DNA from: Endomychus coccineus
Lineage: Eukaryota > Arthropoda > Insecta > Coleoptera > Endomychidae
Assembly (NCBI GenBank): GCA_958510875.1
Contig: OY294068.1
Location: 194,828,315-194,892,314, forward strand
Length of the DNA: 64,000 nt
Reading direction: 5' to 3'
The notes under the pieces were generated by a model, which was not told where the DNA came from, did no database searches, and was given only the letters and a program-made list of their open reading frames with translations. Position numbers and translations under genes: made by a program. How positions within the stretch are numbered: the first letter of the stretch is position 1; the number at the start of each line of letters is the position of its first letter. Positions 12,575-24,767 of this stretch are shown here, in pieces.

Positions 12575-13685
12575 AAGGAATTCACGAACTAGCACACTGC
12601 AATATGGGATTATTCTTATTTTTCTATTGTTCTGCAGCTCGAGCCAAACAATATCACTTAATACAGAGATAGTTCCTCCTATCAATGAATTTAATTTAAC
12701 CACTCCAACGTATAGTGAATCTGTCTTGACTTTCTATCTCGAAAAGCAGCATTACTTCCATACGAGTGAATTAAGTTACTTGTTCATTATGGCCATAATT
12801 TTCATCGTTTCAAGTGTTCAACTTATTTCGTAGATAACTATTTTCTCTAACCTGTGGAGAAGGATAATCCACTTGTGGACCGCAAAATTTATGTTTAAGG
12901 ATTGAGTAATACATAATAAGACAATATAACATATTGTAGAATTTCCATTTGATGAAGTGAAAAATATCGCACGAGAAGAAAGGACGAGACAGAATGAAGC
13001 GGGCTTTGCAAAATTAAAATAGACAAAACTTTTCCAATTAAGTCAATCCCCACAAGAAATTAAACTGATACCAACGCTGCGGTCGTGATAATTTGATTTG
13101 GCGGGCGCGTGATGTACGTGTGGATCTGCGATAGCAGAGGGTTTGTAGCGGTGCCGACAGGGGGATTGTGTACTGTCGACACACAGGACGTCCATCCATG
13201 ATGATGCACACAACTCTCTCTCTATCTCTGTCCACTCAGACTTCATTTATCAACTCTCGACACTTACCACACCATTTCATACATTGATTACTGTGCCCTA
13301 CGTGGAGACGCGTTATTTAACTTACCTCTAATTGCACCTCAGATTTTATGTCACGTCAGATGCTGCTCAAACAGTTTCGTTTGGAGCATACGTCGATTTC
13401 ACCTGAACCTGAATTGTTGTTATTATTGTTGGCTGCGAGAAAAATTAGAACTATTAGAGAAAGAAAGTACGTATATTCCACCTACATCGATACTAACTAC
13501 GATTCAGTTCTTAAACAATACGTAATGATAACCTGCAGTTATCGCTTGGGGATTGCTGTGGTAGAGGATTCTGCACACCAGACGTCCTCATATCCCATAG
13601 GATGGACTGGGAGAACAAAGACTTCGGACAAAGGCTGGCGCGTAAAGCGGAGGCGAAATTTATTCATGCTCACCCAGAGTTGATT
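12575..13685. other. Unassigned; GC-richer patch at 13040-13240
   Basis: A 111-codon frame (13348-13683, plus) has a leucine run and a basic stretch, but no motif I can assign. The patch at 13040-13240 has more CpG than its surroundings and could be single-copy DNA. Confidence 0.35.
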
Positions 13686-13689
13686 TTCC

Positions 13690-14285
13690 AGTTTTCCGGA
13701 TGCTCACGTAACTGTTTTCCAGGCAAAGGATTCATATCTGCATTAATAGAGCGGCCTGGGCCCTTTTTGTGCCCATAGAGTGACTTCTATCCTGATTTGA
13801 AGTGCAGGGAGATAGTGGCTGAATTAACCAGAAGGTACAAACTTCAGCTAGTATAGGTACCCATACACTCTGGCGTGAAAGTAAACGAAGAGGTCGATGA
13901 TTTGGGCAAATGAGTGTCCTAGATACCCCTTGCCCCAATCCAAAGATCGGAATCTCATCGACCACCGGACACCACTCACTCGGAGAGCTATTGGCTATCG
14001 GTATGGCGTGGTACCCGCAATATGAGGCTGGCCAAGTTTCATATTCCGCAGTTTTCGCCCAAACGCTTGCAAATCATTCTCTCTATGAGCAGGAAAGGCT
14101 TAAAACTAGTGACAGGACTCCTCACTGGATACCGTAATCTGAATAGACATCTACACTTGAGGGATATTGTTGATAATCCAGGTTGTAGTAGATGTGGAGA
14201 GGTGGACGAAACTGACTCTAATATCCTAGTGATCCTCATCTACGCAGAACCAGCACTCAATCCTCTACTAATTCGAGCTTCTTAA
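13690..14285 (+). pseudogene. RNase H and zinc-knuckle tail of a non-LTR pol
   Basis: In one frame, with two stops, 13835-13915 reads V.VPIHSGVKVNEEVDDLGK, matching the RNase H signature WVPGHSGVKGNE.AD.LA. Downstream, the frame at 14022-14285 gives FSPKRLQIILSMSRKGLKLVTG and then GCSRCGEVDETDSNIL, the Cys-x2-Cys end of jockey/I-type pol proteins. The Trp, the Gly of PGH and the Gly of GNE are all substituted. The RT part is absent. This is a second member of the type seen at 760-890. Confidence 0.75.
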
Positions 14286-14363
14286 GGTGTTCTTTCAACC
14301 AGCAGTTCTTTGTTAGGATTCCCGTTAGTATTCTGAGTCTAGTTTTTTAGGTTGAAGCAGTCA

Positions 14364-14945
14364 CTAACCTATTTTTGCATGCTTCAGTACTTGTAAATAA
14401 ATACCATCAATTCGAAATGAAACCGACTCAAGATAATTTTTTTGAACACGCTCAATCATATCAATGCCACTAGCAGTATATGCTAGCTTATCAAACTGAG
14501 GGAGGATCAGGATATCGCATAATGGAATTGGAGTCTTAAGATCAACAACATCCAGGGTATTAGAGAATATGGAGCCCCTAATTTTGTGTGCCATAGAGCA
14601 AATACTGCATATGTCCATTAAATGACAATTGTGGTTCAAACATAATTCCAAGTTATCGTATGTGCTCTTGATAGAAGGATGTTAGCAATGCTGTAGGAGA
14701 GCAGTGATGACTTGCTTCTGGTATAAATGACCATAGTTCAATTGAAGATATTCAGAATCCAGCCTATTTGATTGATAGCATGAATGATACCTTTTAGATC
14801 TTCCTGTAATAAAATAGCGTCCGATGTGGAACTGATTTATTATCACGCGATAATGTAGACTTTTCACCTTAAATATTCTAGCGATATTATCAATTAAAAG
14901 TATAAACCACAGAGAAGCCCAATATCCTGCTCTATGGAACATCAG
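14364..14945 (-). pseudogene. Non-LTR RT fragment, convergent with the preceding one
   Basis: On the minus strand, 14682-14942 shows LLIDNIARIFKVKSLHY (the IND and YADD region, with YADD lost). Alternate frames supply LKGIIHAINQIGW and an N..YTRSKSS-like stretch. The frame 14364-14651 gives AHKIRGSIFSN, LILPQF and IERVQKNYLESVSFRIDG, the post-palm region that usually reads ERVQ..FL. The order fits a jockey/CR1-like pol. Frameshifts and the loss of the catalytic box make it inactive. Confidence 0.6.
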
Positions 14946-14949
14946 ATGT

Positions 14950-16740
14950 CATTTTGAGTCTCAGACCTGAAGCCAGCAACCTTCACACAAACTGGCGTCG
15001 AAGATGCAAGTACCTGTCAAGACTATAATGTGTGGAGGAAAGCCGAATTTATGAATCTTGTCATCTTTATTCTCAAAATAGCACATGCCGATGATTTTTG
15101 ATTGTTTGGTGTATACTATCACCAAACAATACTTATTCGTGATTGCATTATTGATTTTTCTTAGATACAAGTGGATTCACATCAAATCAGATCTGCTTTT
15201 TATCAGGTCTTATCAGCTTTTCATGAGATTTGATCTGCAGTTAATCAGCTTAAATGTGTTGCTAAAAATTTTCTACCTTGGCACAAGATGTCTTCAGAGA
15301 AGATTCTTTTTAGTACATATGGGCAATGTTGCACTTCGGCACGAGATGTCAACCAATCAGAGCTGGTGGTAAGCAGATTGTGAAGGGTTTGTACAGAGGC
15401 TACTATTTTTACTACCCCTGATGCTACAATTTAGCTGATTTACAATATCATTTGAATGAAAATGAGCAAGTTTCTCTAGCTTGCAGCTTCACGATTCAAA
15501 TCTGATATCAACTAATACTGTTTGGGAAAATTGCTTGGAGCTTGGAAATCTACAGATTTTTTCTTCGATCCGGTTCAGAAACAATAAAGACAGATAACTA
15601 CTAACCTACAGTACACATAAGTGAAATCTACAGGTGCTTTGTAACGCAGTAGCACAATATTCCTGCTTCATTATTGTATCCTCTATGAAGTGCAAATGTT
15701 CTTGACGTTGAAAAAATTATGAAACAGTCATATTTCGCTTCTTGCAAGGCATGTTAGGAACGGGGGACTTTAAGCCACTTCAAATTCATATTAAACGGAA
15801 TATTTAGGTGATCAAAGAGAGCTTGTCGTCAGTTCAAAGACAAACGATTGCTGTCTCTCGAACAGGTGTAGACTGACGAACGCATTGTTCGGTTTAGACG
15901 GAATCTTTATTGCAAATTCTCCTCATATCTTCGTCACTTCCTTCATATATACGTGTCACCGACATCGTAAGTAATGTATGTGTTTGGGAAAGAAATTGTC
16001 CTCGAAACGGCGCTCGTTTCTTTTCATTTCTCGTGATAAAATACGAGTCGTTCAAATTATTTTATTAAAGTCGTTCGTATCTTAGAAAATGATTAAGAGA
16101 ATGAAAAATGTTTGTTGCATCGACTAAGCACAACATGAGATTTGAAAAATTTCGTGACAAATGAACATCTACGGGTACAAGATTGGGAACCATTCTGTAT
16201 GTCTATACGCAAACCTCGCGCCTGTCTATCAAATTATATGGAACTAACGGTTCTTAATGCATTGCTATGTTATTTTTTTGAAGAGTCAACTGAATGACAA
16301 TGAAATCAAAATTTATTCTAATTCATATTTAGTATTGCCTTTAATATTGTGACCAGTCATTGAATTTATTGTTTATATGTCATCAGTCCATTATTGGTCA
16401 TAGCTGTACCTGGACGTGCATTGTCGTTCGTTAATTGAATCAGGATCCAATTTGGTGAGCAATTGATTCAATTCCCGATTATCGATTGCATTTGAAAATC
16501 GGGATCAGTTCTTGAGTGATTCCTTCCCACACCATTATTGTATCTTCCTGATGTTTCTGAACTTTCTGAACTCCTGCCAAGCATTCTGAGTTTCCAGATC
16601 ATCCACACATTCTTGTTCTTCGACTATTATTCCAGGCTGTGAGCTGGGGAATTAGGCCGACTAATTAGATTTTGTACAGACGGTCGAATTCAAAAATGTT
16701 TTTGCATCATATTCTATGAACCTTTAAGGTCATTCGTGAC
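14950..16740. other. No gene seen
   Basis: AT-rich DNA. Short imperfect repeats of ATCAGATCTG/TTATCAG type occur at 15170-15250. No coding motif on either strand. Confidence 0.4.
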
Positions 16741-16744
16741 CCTC

Positions 16745-17170
16745 TACTAATCTGCCAAACCTCCCCGATCACCAATAGAATACAATAAAATACCCCAGAT
16801 TCTCACCCTCAATTTTTGAAAAAATGACAATTAGGCCTCTAAAATGAGGTCTAGAAAGTGTTTTGGGTCGCTGATCGTGAATCCGGTGGAATTTTCCCAT
16901 GAAATTCATACCACGGCCGGGAAAACAGGAGAATTTGGTCATTTTTGAGGAAATTGAATAGTTTTTCACGCGATTTGCGTTTTCTACGTCATCAAGGTTA
17001 CCAGTCACGTTTAACGATTACGAATAACGAAAAAGTATGAAAATTCCAAGGAAACTTTTTCAAATTTGTTGGAATGATTGTGTGATAGGTCGCTATAGGG
17101 TCGCTGATCACGATTTTTATATTTAAAATGTTAAAAATAATATTTTCCGGAAAAACGCGGAAAATTTTAT
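16745..17170. repeat. Repeat with GGTCGCTGATC motif
   Basis: GGTCGCTGATC followed by GTGA or ACGA occurs at 16866 and 17099, each in a context rich in AAATTTTCC and AAATTTG words. The duplication suggests a non-coding dispersed repeat, but I see no terminal inverted repeats or target duplication. Confidence 0.45.
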
Positions 17171-17174
17171 CATG

Positions 17175-18495
17175 AAGTACCTTTCGTTTTCAATGTTATT
17201 GTTTTAGTTTTGTGTTGATTTACGTTTACTCACAAGAAAATGCTCAGTATTAATGCAGTGGCTCCTTACAATTGTTCATGCAAACAGTTATTTGTAAATC
17301 TTGGTATACTTGGCCATCATCACTTTATATTCCACAAGAATACACTTTTATAGAGAAGAACATCTTAAACTTTAATATTTGCAGAGATAAATCATTATAT
17401 AACCCACCAAGCAAATCAAATATTCATTCCAGCTTGTAGGTTACAGGTTTACAGACTAATGGGTCGCATATACTTCCTTTGAAACTATTCAACGAATCAC
17501 CACGTTCCTTAAACATATTAGACTATTCAACTAGCTTCAAAATAAGTTGAAGTTATTGCTGTTGAAAACGTCAATTTATTCATAAGACCAATACTTCAAG
17601 GAATATTATTAGGATATAAAAAGTTCCACTAGTCAATCTTATTTCTTTTTTTTGCAATTTGTCACTTGTTATTATACATTTTTACTCATATGATGCTGCA
17701 GACACCAATATTTGTAAAAGTCTATGGCTAATTAATTTATCTTATTTATAAACTTGTTAGCCACAATCCTGAACAACTCTAAGTTTTCCACGCGACACGT
17801 ATAAACTTATGAATTATAAAATAATTGAATTGTTAGAACTAGAAATGTCTGAGAGTTTCTCGAAGTTAAATAACTTAAGAAACCGTTGGGAAGTTCAACT
17901 AAGAGAAAAGACATTACATAGGATATTAGCTGTCAGGTTTCATTACGAACTGCTTCTTTGCTTTTCAAACGGAATTAGAATTCCTTTGCTCAACAGCCGA
18001 AGTTTTGCAAGTCGTTTGCGACACAAATAGTGAGAGTGGAGTTTGTGTAGAAATGTTTGTTTCCTTCCTACTTACGAGAACATGTCCTTATATAGGGAGC
18101 GCGTCACCTGCAAACTAAACAAATTACAATCGCGTAATAACACCCTTGTAACTGGCATTCATATCCCTTCAAACTTTATGTATTACAAACATTATACAAT
18201 TATCAACATAACATGACATGCTTCTCTCGTAGTCATGAAATTCCTAATTCGAAGACAGAATATAAATGCTGACGACATTATTATGTGTTTCAAAGATTCC
18301 GTGAAACTATAACTCCTTTGCTAACTATTTCAATAGCATGCTGTCAAACATTAAATTCAAATTAGAACTTGAAAAGACAATAAAAAGATTTTACATATTG
18401 CCTTGAACCCCAATTTTAATAGAATTTCGTTTTATATTAAGAAAACTTACTTTTACGTAGAACATAATTTCAAACCATTCATATTCCCCATGGAA
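17175..18495. other. No gene seen
   Basis: AT-rich. A 73-codon frame at 17809-18030 (plus) has no recognisable motif. Confidence 0.35.
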
Positions 18496-18501
18496 GTCTG
18501 T

Positions 18502-18975
18502 GGTGAAAACTAATAGTGGAGTCGGATTTCTCATCTACGAGAGTGTATTGTGACGGCATTATATCGGAATAGATGAGATCGACTGAATTCACTATTTTCC
18601 ATTATGAAATTTGGGAAAATCCGAAATTTTCAAAAGGTCCATGTAACTGATGGAACTTGTTCTATGGGATCTCGGAAGGTTGTGGATACCAATTTCAGGT
18701 GTATTAATCAAGATAGAATTGATTTTCACAGTGTATCTATCTGAGGACTGGTGAATTTAAAGGGTCCCGGGATGCTGTGACATGCTATTTGAAGGCCTGA
18801 GGTGAAAACTAATAGTGGAATCGAATTTATCATCTTCGAGAGTGTATTGTGATGGCATTATATCGGAATCGATGAGATCGACCATTATTTTTCTATAGTT
18901 TCCCCTTAGGAAATATGGGAAAAACTGATTGATCTTGTTCTATAGGATCTCAGAAGGTTGAAGATCGCAAATAGC
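18502..18975. repeat. 299-bp-period tandem duplication
   Basis: GGTGAAAACTAATAGTGGA begins at 18502 and recurs at 18801 with one-base differences. The match continues through the ATTGTGACGGCATTATATCGG segment and the TCTATGGGATCTC segment. Unit 1 is about 18502-18700 and unit 2 about 18801-18975, separated by dissimilar filler. The divergence suggests an old local duplication. Confidence 0.8.
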
Positions 18976-18979
18976 AGCA

Positions 18980-21110
18980 TGAGTGTAGTCCAAATTGAAC
19001 TTTGCGAACGATGGTTTGCCAGGGTTACCGGTATTAAAACTGGTTCCAACAGGGTTTAGTACTTCTATGTAGTAAGAATTATCCACATTTTGGTTGCTTT
19101 CGAAATTTTAGTTCTCGGCGAAGAAGCCTAAGACGTAATTTGATTTTATGAAGTCATACACTCCGAAACGTTAAATTTGAATTCAATTAACATAAAAGTT
19201 ACTTTGTAGTGATGTAGCAGTGCAGATTGAATTAATTTCATTTGCAGTGGTTGCTGTTGGGGATAAATTATATCTTTGGCAATACTCACAGTAGAATTAC
19301 AACATAAAATCTGACGCCAAATATCTTATTATCACTGCCTGAATATCTAACGTAATTGCCAGCAAAATGCATTTATTTTCTACTTCAATCGTCAAATTCC
19401 TCATGTTTGTTTCACAGTAATTTAGACCCACTACAGTGACAGTTTGTGGCTGCATTTATGTTATATGTAACAATACAGATGACTCATTAGTGAACTAGCG
19501 GGTGTACATCACTTAGAGTAGAAATAAATTAAAAGAAGAATCTTCTACAACGCACTAAACTACATATGACCAATGGAAAAAGCAAAACTTGAAAGCTGCT
19601 TTTGTTCTGTATTTTATTATTATAATGTTTTACATTCAGTCGCGTAATTACTGTAGCCATTTTGATTATTGTTCATGTGCACTGGAAGTAACAGGTAATT
19701 TCTGCTTGGCGAATCGGAAAAATTATGCTGGTTCTCACTGTTGTAAAGTCAAAGTCGAAATATGAATAATAACGTACAATGAAGGTTTCGATTATAATCA
19801 CATGAATTAATTATGTATTCGGTGAAGGGCGAGATGAAGAAGGTGAAAGATTGGTGATAGTAATTGAGAGTCCGAAAATTGGGCCCAGGTCTGAAGGCTA
19901 TGTATTTATATATTTCAATAATTGTATTGACGTATTTCAACGCTTCAATGGCATTAACGATAAACTCTATTCCATTTTATTCAGAAAGAAGTCGTACGTC
20001 TGTTGTGTATACATTTTTTAAATTGCTACCAACTTTTTTACTGTTATTGATGGAAATAAGTGTCAATCTCGTAATCATATTTCATCAAAGTAGCCCTAAA
20101 GAAACTTTTTTTGCAAATCTATAGAGGTGGCTCCATGGATCCGCTTATAATAGTACATGATAGGCACATCGCGTAAGCAAATCTTTTTCGTAAAATACCT
20201 AGATGAGAATGTGCAATCTGACAATGACCAAACAATTCTTTATAAGACTTGATGAAGAAAACTTCAATTAATGATAGTAAAATCACAAACAATTGTTTTT
20301 CTGATGATGCTAGCGCAGCTGGCAAAATGAGCATAAGATTTGAAAAATCTATAGTAGAAAAGGGTGTTTGTGAGTTTGCTATTAGTGAAAGATTCCAGAC
20401 ATATGAATATTCAATTAATCTATAACACACCTTGTCTCCCATTCCCTAACACTATTTATAAATACCAGAACAGTAGGTGTATGGTGCCACTTCAAGCTTA
20501 AACGCAATATCGTCCCTCGATGTTAGGCTTTAGAAATTCAATATACTCCTTGTTCCATAATTGAGAGAATAAATTGTTTCAAATTGAATAGATTGTTGTC
20601 TGGTTCTGTCAGCATAAGTTCAAATACCCGGATATTAGGAACCACTTGACTTAACGATTGCTGTTGTAATGTGAACTATATTATACCAAGTGTATCATTA
20701 ATTATCCACTAGCAAGTAATGGAATATTTTAAACATAAATGAGAACGTGACGAAAAATGCTCTGATACATGTAAAACAATTCTTGCCAGAAACGATTTTC
20801 GTTTTTTCTTTCAGGAACGAATTTAGAAAATTGCTATTAGAAGCATTAATAGCAAAACCCAAGAAACTACAGTCGCGTGTGGGTATATCCGACGTAAGAA
20901 TCATGAAGATAACTTGTAATATTCAACATAGCATTATGAAGATTAAGTCCACAACTTTAAACAATATCCACAGTGGCGTAATTGGTATCGCTCTGGAATA
21001 TACATTTAGAGTGTGATTTCAAAACCCATCTGTGAGGCAATATTTCTCCTTTATCTCTGATTAACCTCTGTGGAATACTCGGAAAGTTATACGATTCAGG
21101 AAATCGGATC
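18980..21110. other. Unassigned DNA
   Basis: Several frames of 80-110 codons (19864-20124 plus, 20119-20442 minus, 20747-21016 plus) contain hydrophobic segments but no motif I can assign. A pyrimidine tract ending in CAG at 20804-20816 resembles a 3' splice site. Confidence 0.35.
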
Positions 21111-21239
21111 CTATCTAGGACTCTTTTATGCTAATTCCATGAAATCTTCTCAGCCAATCAGGAATATGATAATATAATATTGGCTTAAATAATAATGTGT
21201 TTAAAGGGAATACTACAAAATATTTCTTATACATCTTTT

Positions 21240-21912
21240 TGGCAATACTTATAAGCCCAGTTATTTCAGCAACTAATTCAGCAACTTTTCTATCAGAGAT
21301 CCTGCCATATTGTTTTAGAATAACGATCGACGTCATCGAAAGATACAAATTACCGATCGTCAGGGGCAGTTTGACTGCGGCAACTTTTTCATCGAAGACC
21401 TTACCACCTGCATAGTCTGTCGAAGCATTCTTGAAGGCGAATAACAAACGGAGCCATCGAGAGATTCAATTTACAATCACAATTACGTTTGTTATTCTCC
21501 GTAAAGAATGATCTGATAGAATATGTAAGTGGCAAGGTCTCTAATAAGAAAGTTGCTTCCGTCAACAAGGCCCAGATGCTCTGTAATTTGAATCTATTTT
21601 ACCATGACATCGTTTTTCATTCTCCTTCGAAAACGCTCCGACAGAATATGGAGGTGGCAGGGTGTCTAATAAAAAAGGTACTATCTTCAACCCATGGCCC
21701 ATGTCATAGCTCTTCAATCTCCTCCAAGAACGTTCCGACCGGATATGGAAGTGGCAGGGTCTCCAATAAGAAGTATTATCGGTAAGTTGAATCTCTAGAT
21801 GGCATCGAATTTCATTCTTCTTCAAGAACGCTCCGACCTGATATGGAGGTAGCAGGATCTCTAATAAAAAAGTTGTCGCCTTCAAACCACCCTCGACGCT
21901 GTGTAATCTGAA
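21240..21912. repeat. Inverted arrays of a ~98-130 bp repeat
   Basis: On the plus strand a unit carrying GAxATGxAxGTGGCAxGGTxTCTAATAA recurs at about 21512, 21641, 21738 and 21836 (spacing about 129, 97 and 98 bp). At 21240-21470 diverged copies of the same unit run on the opposite strand (reverse-complement matches to GACTATGCAGGTGGTAAGG and CAATATGGCAGGATCTCTGA). The array is therefore roughly palindromic around 21475. Units stay partly open in frame, giving GKV..KKVA-like peptides on both strands, but no known protein family is evident. Confidence 0.75.
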
Positions 21913-21924
21913 TCTCTCGATTCA

Positions 21925-22490
21925 AAGAAATTTCATGAAGGCTCCAATCATCAGCAACACAAACTACATTTCCAATACTCAGGTAGGTCATTTATATAAA
22001 GCAGGAATAGCAAAAATACCAATATAGAGTCCTGTGGAACACCTTGCCATATACAACTCAAGTCGCTTTACGTTTCCATTGGATTATACCTAGACAGAAT
22101 ATTTTCTGAAGTAGTCTAACATGATTTAAGGAGTCAAAAGCTCTGGATAGATTTAGAAATAACACTCCTACTCTGTGTTTGTTATTCAGAGACTTTACTA
22201 TATTGTTGATTACTTGATAAATAGTCCCATCACTTGATCTTCAATTGATTTAAGCGTTCTGATTAGAGTTAAATATATTATGTGGAACCATCAAATTTGA
22301 TATTCTATTGTGATTAATTTTTATATTATTTTTGCCATATTATTCAGCAGATATTGATCTATAGTTGTTTAAATCAGTGATACCACCTTTTTTTAACAGA
22401 GGTTGAATTATCACTTCTTTGAGACAATCTGGAAAATTTTTATTTGAAGAAGAGACGTTAATTATATGTTTCAGTGGTGCTAATAAGTGA
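21925..22490 (-). pseudogene. Degenerate non-LTR RT (fingers to palm)
   Basis: Translating the minus strand with stops and frameshifts gives, in order: PDCLKEVIIQPLLKKGG, NNYRSIS (family NYRPIS), GVLFLNLSRAFDSLNH (motif A; the first catalytic Asp of FLDLS is Asn), GVPQDSILV...LLYINDLP (motif B and spacer) and VADDWSL (motif C). That is the full RT order of a jockey/CR1-like element, with the first catalytic aspartate mutated and several stops. It abuts the repeat array at 21.24-21.91 kb. Confidence 0.75.
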
Positions 22491-22494
22491 GGGT

Positions 22495-23490
22495 TGGAAA
22501 TTTGTATGACTTATTATGGTAAAGTTAGAGACTCTGTTAAAATTATCCAATATGATGGCACGAATTCCTAGGATACCTTATGTGCAATTGTATCTGAATC
22601 AACACCTCAAATAATACCATTGGTCACGAATCCATACGTTTATACAAATTGTGTTACAAAAGGGTTCTCTTCACAATCACGAACACAATTCCATTTAAAA
22701 AATCGCAGTTTATTGCAACGTTCTATTTTTCACATAGATATATACTCTATTCGCACGTTTTCTAAATCAAATAAGCGTGCCGTATACGTATTTTATCGAA
22801 ACATCTAGACAGGGGCCAATTGATTTCCTCGCGGCAAATGACCAAAACTATTTCGGCTTCGTTCGGTCGGAACGGTAATATCGTTTTACGAATAACGAGA
22901 GAACATAAGCCGTAATTCACACAAAGACATGCGATAATTATCTGGGAAATATCTAGGGTAACTAGATTTAATGTTTGATAAGAACCACCAGCGCTTTGCG
23001 CGGGTTGCAATAAAACAGGATCGATAGTTACCGTTGTTATCAAAACATATTTCTAAATCAACTGAAATGAGCTTGCCGCAAATCTCATGATATTTTATCT
23101 TGATGTTCACCTGTTGAATGTACGAATGAAAATTTGACGCAAGCTAAGCAAACATACTTCTGGAGTGGATAACAAGACGAGTTGTTTTCTCGTCTAGATG
23201 TTCTATATCATTCAACGAAGCCTGAGGTGAAAGACGGTGGTAGATCGTGTGAACACATATTCTCTTTGTTGACATATATTTTGCTTTTTTTGTTATTTAA
23301 GCTGAGTAGATTCAGATTGCAGCTAAAACATCTTAGGATCGTCTATATTTTAATTTTCAAATATGACCTACATTCCTCTATATTAACTCCACAACAGAAA
23401 GTATTAGTCCTTTAGTTTAATGAATAAGTTAATTCATAAATACACAGTGGCGACTCGTAGGTTATGGAAGAGGGTGGGTATAAGAAAAAA
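22495..23490. other. No gene seen
   Basis: Short frames on both strands without recognisable motif. Confidence 0.35.
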
Positions 23491-23499
23491 CTTTCCTAT

Positions 23500-24130
23500 T
23501 TTTAAGACATAAAATCCATTCTCCTATTTTTCATGCTGGAAAAAACGTCTATGACTTTGTTGTAAGAATCCGGGATAGACTGGACGAACTTCTTTTCTAT
23601 TGATAGGGCTGCCAATGCGTTCAGTCAATCTTTTGACATTGTACTTCTTAGAAACGTTTTATTGCGCTATTTTTCCTTCAAAACTTTTTTTGGGTTGTTG
23701 TCTGTTATAAGCACCAAAAGAGGCAAAACACCACCTACATTACACATATCATCGCGCTCATAAATTGCTGAAAGTTCACTTTTAATTTGTCCATTAAACA
23801 CGTATCGAATAATAACAACCATTTTCTGATGATTAGAGGTGTCTGTAGTTTCATCGGCCTCCAAAACAATGAAATTTGCAGATTAAACTTTTTTCAAATT
23901 GGTTGTAATTTTGCAACAAATAGCAATTCGTTCTGAATAGTTTTTGAGACGCCTCTAAACACTTGTGAACCCGCATGTAACATACGTATTTCAAGCACAG
24001 CGTCTAATTCAGCTTCAAAGTTGATTAGGCCTACATAAATACCTGGATTTTCCAACGTCAATGTCTCATCATAGCCTCGTATTTTTCATAAATATTCCTG
24101 TTAAATACTCTATTGTGAGTTCGGGTTTTA
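23500..24130 (-). pseudogene. hAT-type transposase remnant (DUF4371-like)
   Basis: The minus frame at 23667-23864 begins within FIVLEADETTDTSNHQKMVV and continues IRYVFNGQI, which resembles the DETTD core region of DUF4371/ZMYM1-like proteins derived from hAT transposases. Upstream, minus-strand sequence to about 24130 shows broken coding (SANFIVLEADE preceded by stop-laden sequence). No C-terminal dimerisation domain and no terminal inverted repeats are visible. Confidence 0.6.
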
Positions 24131-24587
24131 CTCGTGGAAGTGTAGTTTATTTGAAGATCAGGAAAATGCCTTGCTTTTTTCTTGATCAAAAGTTTTTCCT
24201 CGAATGAGTTTTTCAAAGATTTTGTAAATAATTAACTTCCATCATTATAAATACACTTCAGAATTCAAGATTCCGAATTGAATTCACACACTGTACACTA
24301 TGAAGGCAAGACGTTTATTGGAGATACGATGCTTTGTGCCATAAACTGACGGTATAGGCGCGTATGGCGAATATTACCCTAGTCAGCCGAATCATACTTG
24401 AAATAGGTACACTAGAACGTTCCTCGGAACATAGTTTTAAAGTTTTAAGCGTTAGCATTCCGCCTGACGTGCGGAATAAAATAATTCACTGAATTACATG
24501 CAAATTTGATTCTGTGTTCATCTTGTTGGTTGGGTGGACACGTGCCCTTATGCCCTTTAGTACCAGCCGCCACTGTAGATAAATGAA

Positions 24588-24640
24588 TAAAGAAATGAAT
24601 GAATAAATGAAAGAATAAATAGATAAATGAAGAAATGAAT
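24588..24640. repeat. AAATGA/GAAT-type microsatellite
   Basis: Interleaved AATGAATAAATGAAAGAATAA units. Confidence 0.85.
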
Positions 24641-24654
24641 AGATAGGTTATATG

Positions 24655-24765
24655 TATATTGTCTTGAGATCGAAACATACGTAAAGACACAAGTGTTAAT
24701 ATGGCCTATTTTCCAAGAATTTACATATATTCCATACCTGGGATTGAATCATTATTATATGAATA
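24655..24765 (+). mobile_element. Penelope-like family A-type 3' terminus
   Basis: GAGATCGAAACATACGTAAAGAC followed by GGCCTATTTTCCAAGAATTTACAT parallels the hammerhead-to-end segment of family A (GAGACCGAAAC, then GACCTATTTCCCGAGAATTTATAT). It shares further sequence (TTCCATACCTGGG.TTGAATCATTATTAT) with 45385-45465, so these two form a subfamily with a longer 3' end. Confidence 0.55.
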
Positions 24766-24767
24766 TG

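Noticed and set aside
13348..13683. 111-codon frame with a leucine run and basic segment, weakly like the N-terminus of PIF/Harbinger-type nuclease proteins
   Set aside because: No catalytic motif, no matching downstream sequence and no TIRs. The resemblance is only compositional.
21115..21447. 110-codon minus frame
   Set aside because: Most of it is translation of the inverted repeat array at 21240-21470; the repeat explains it.
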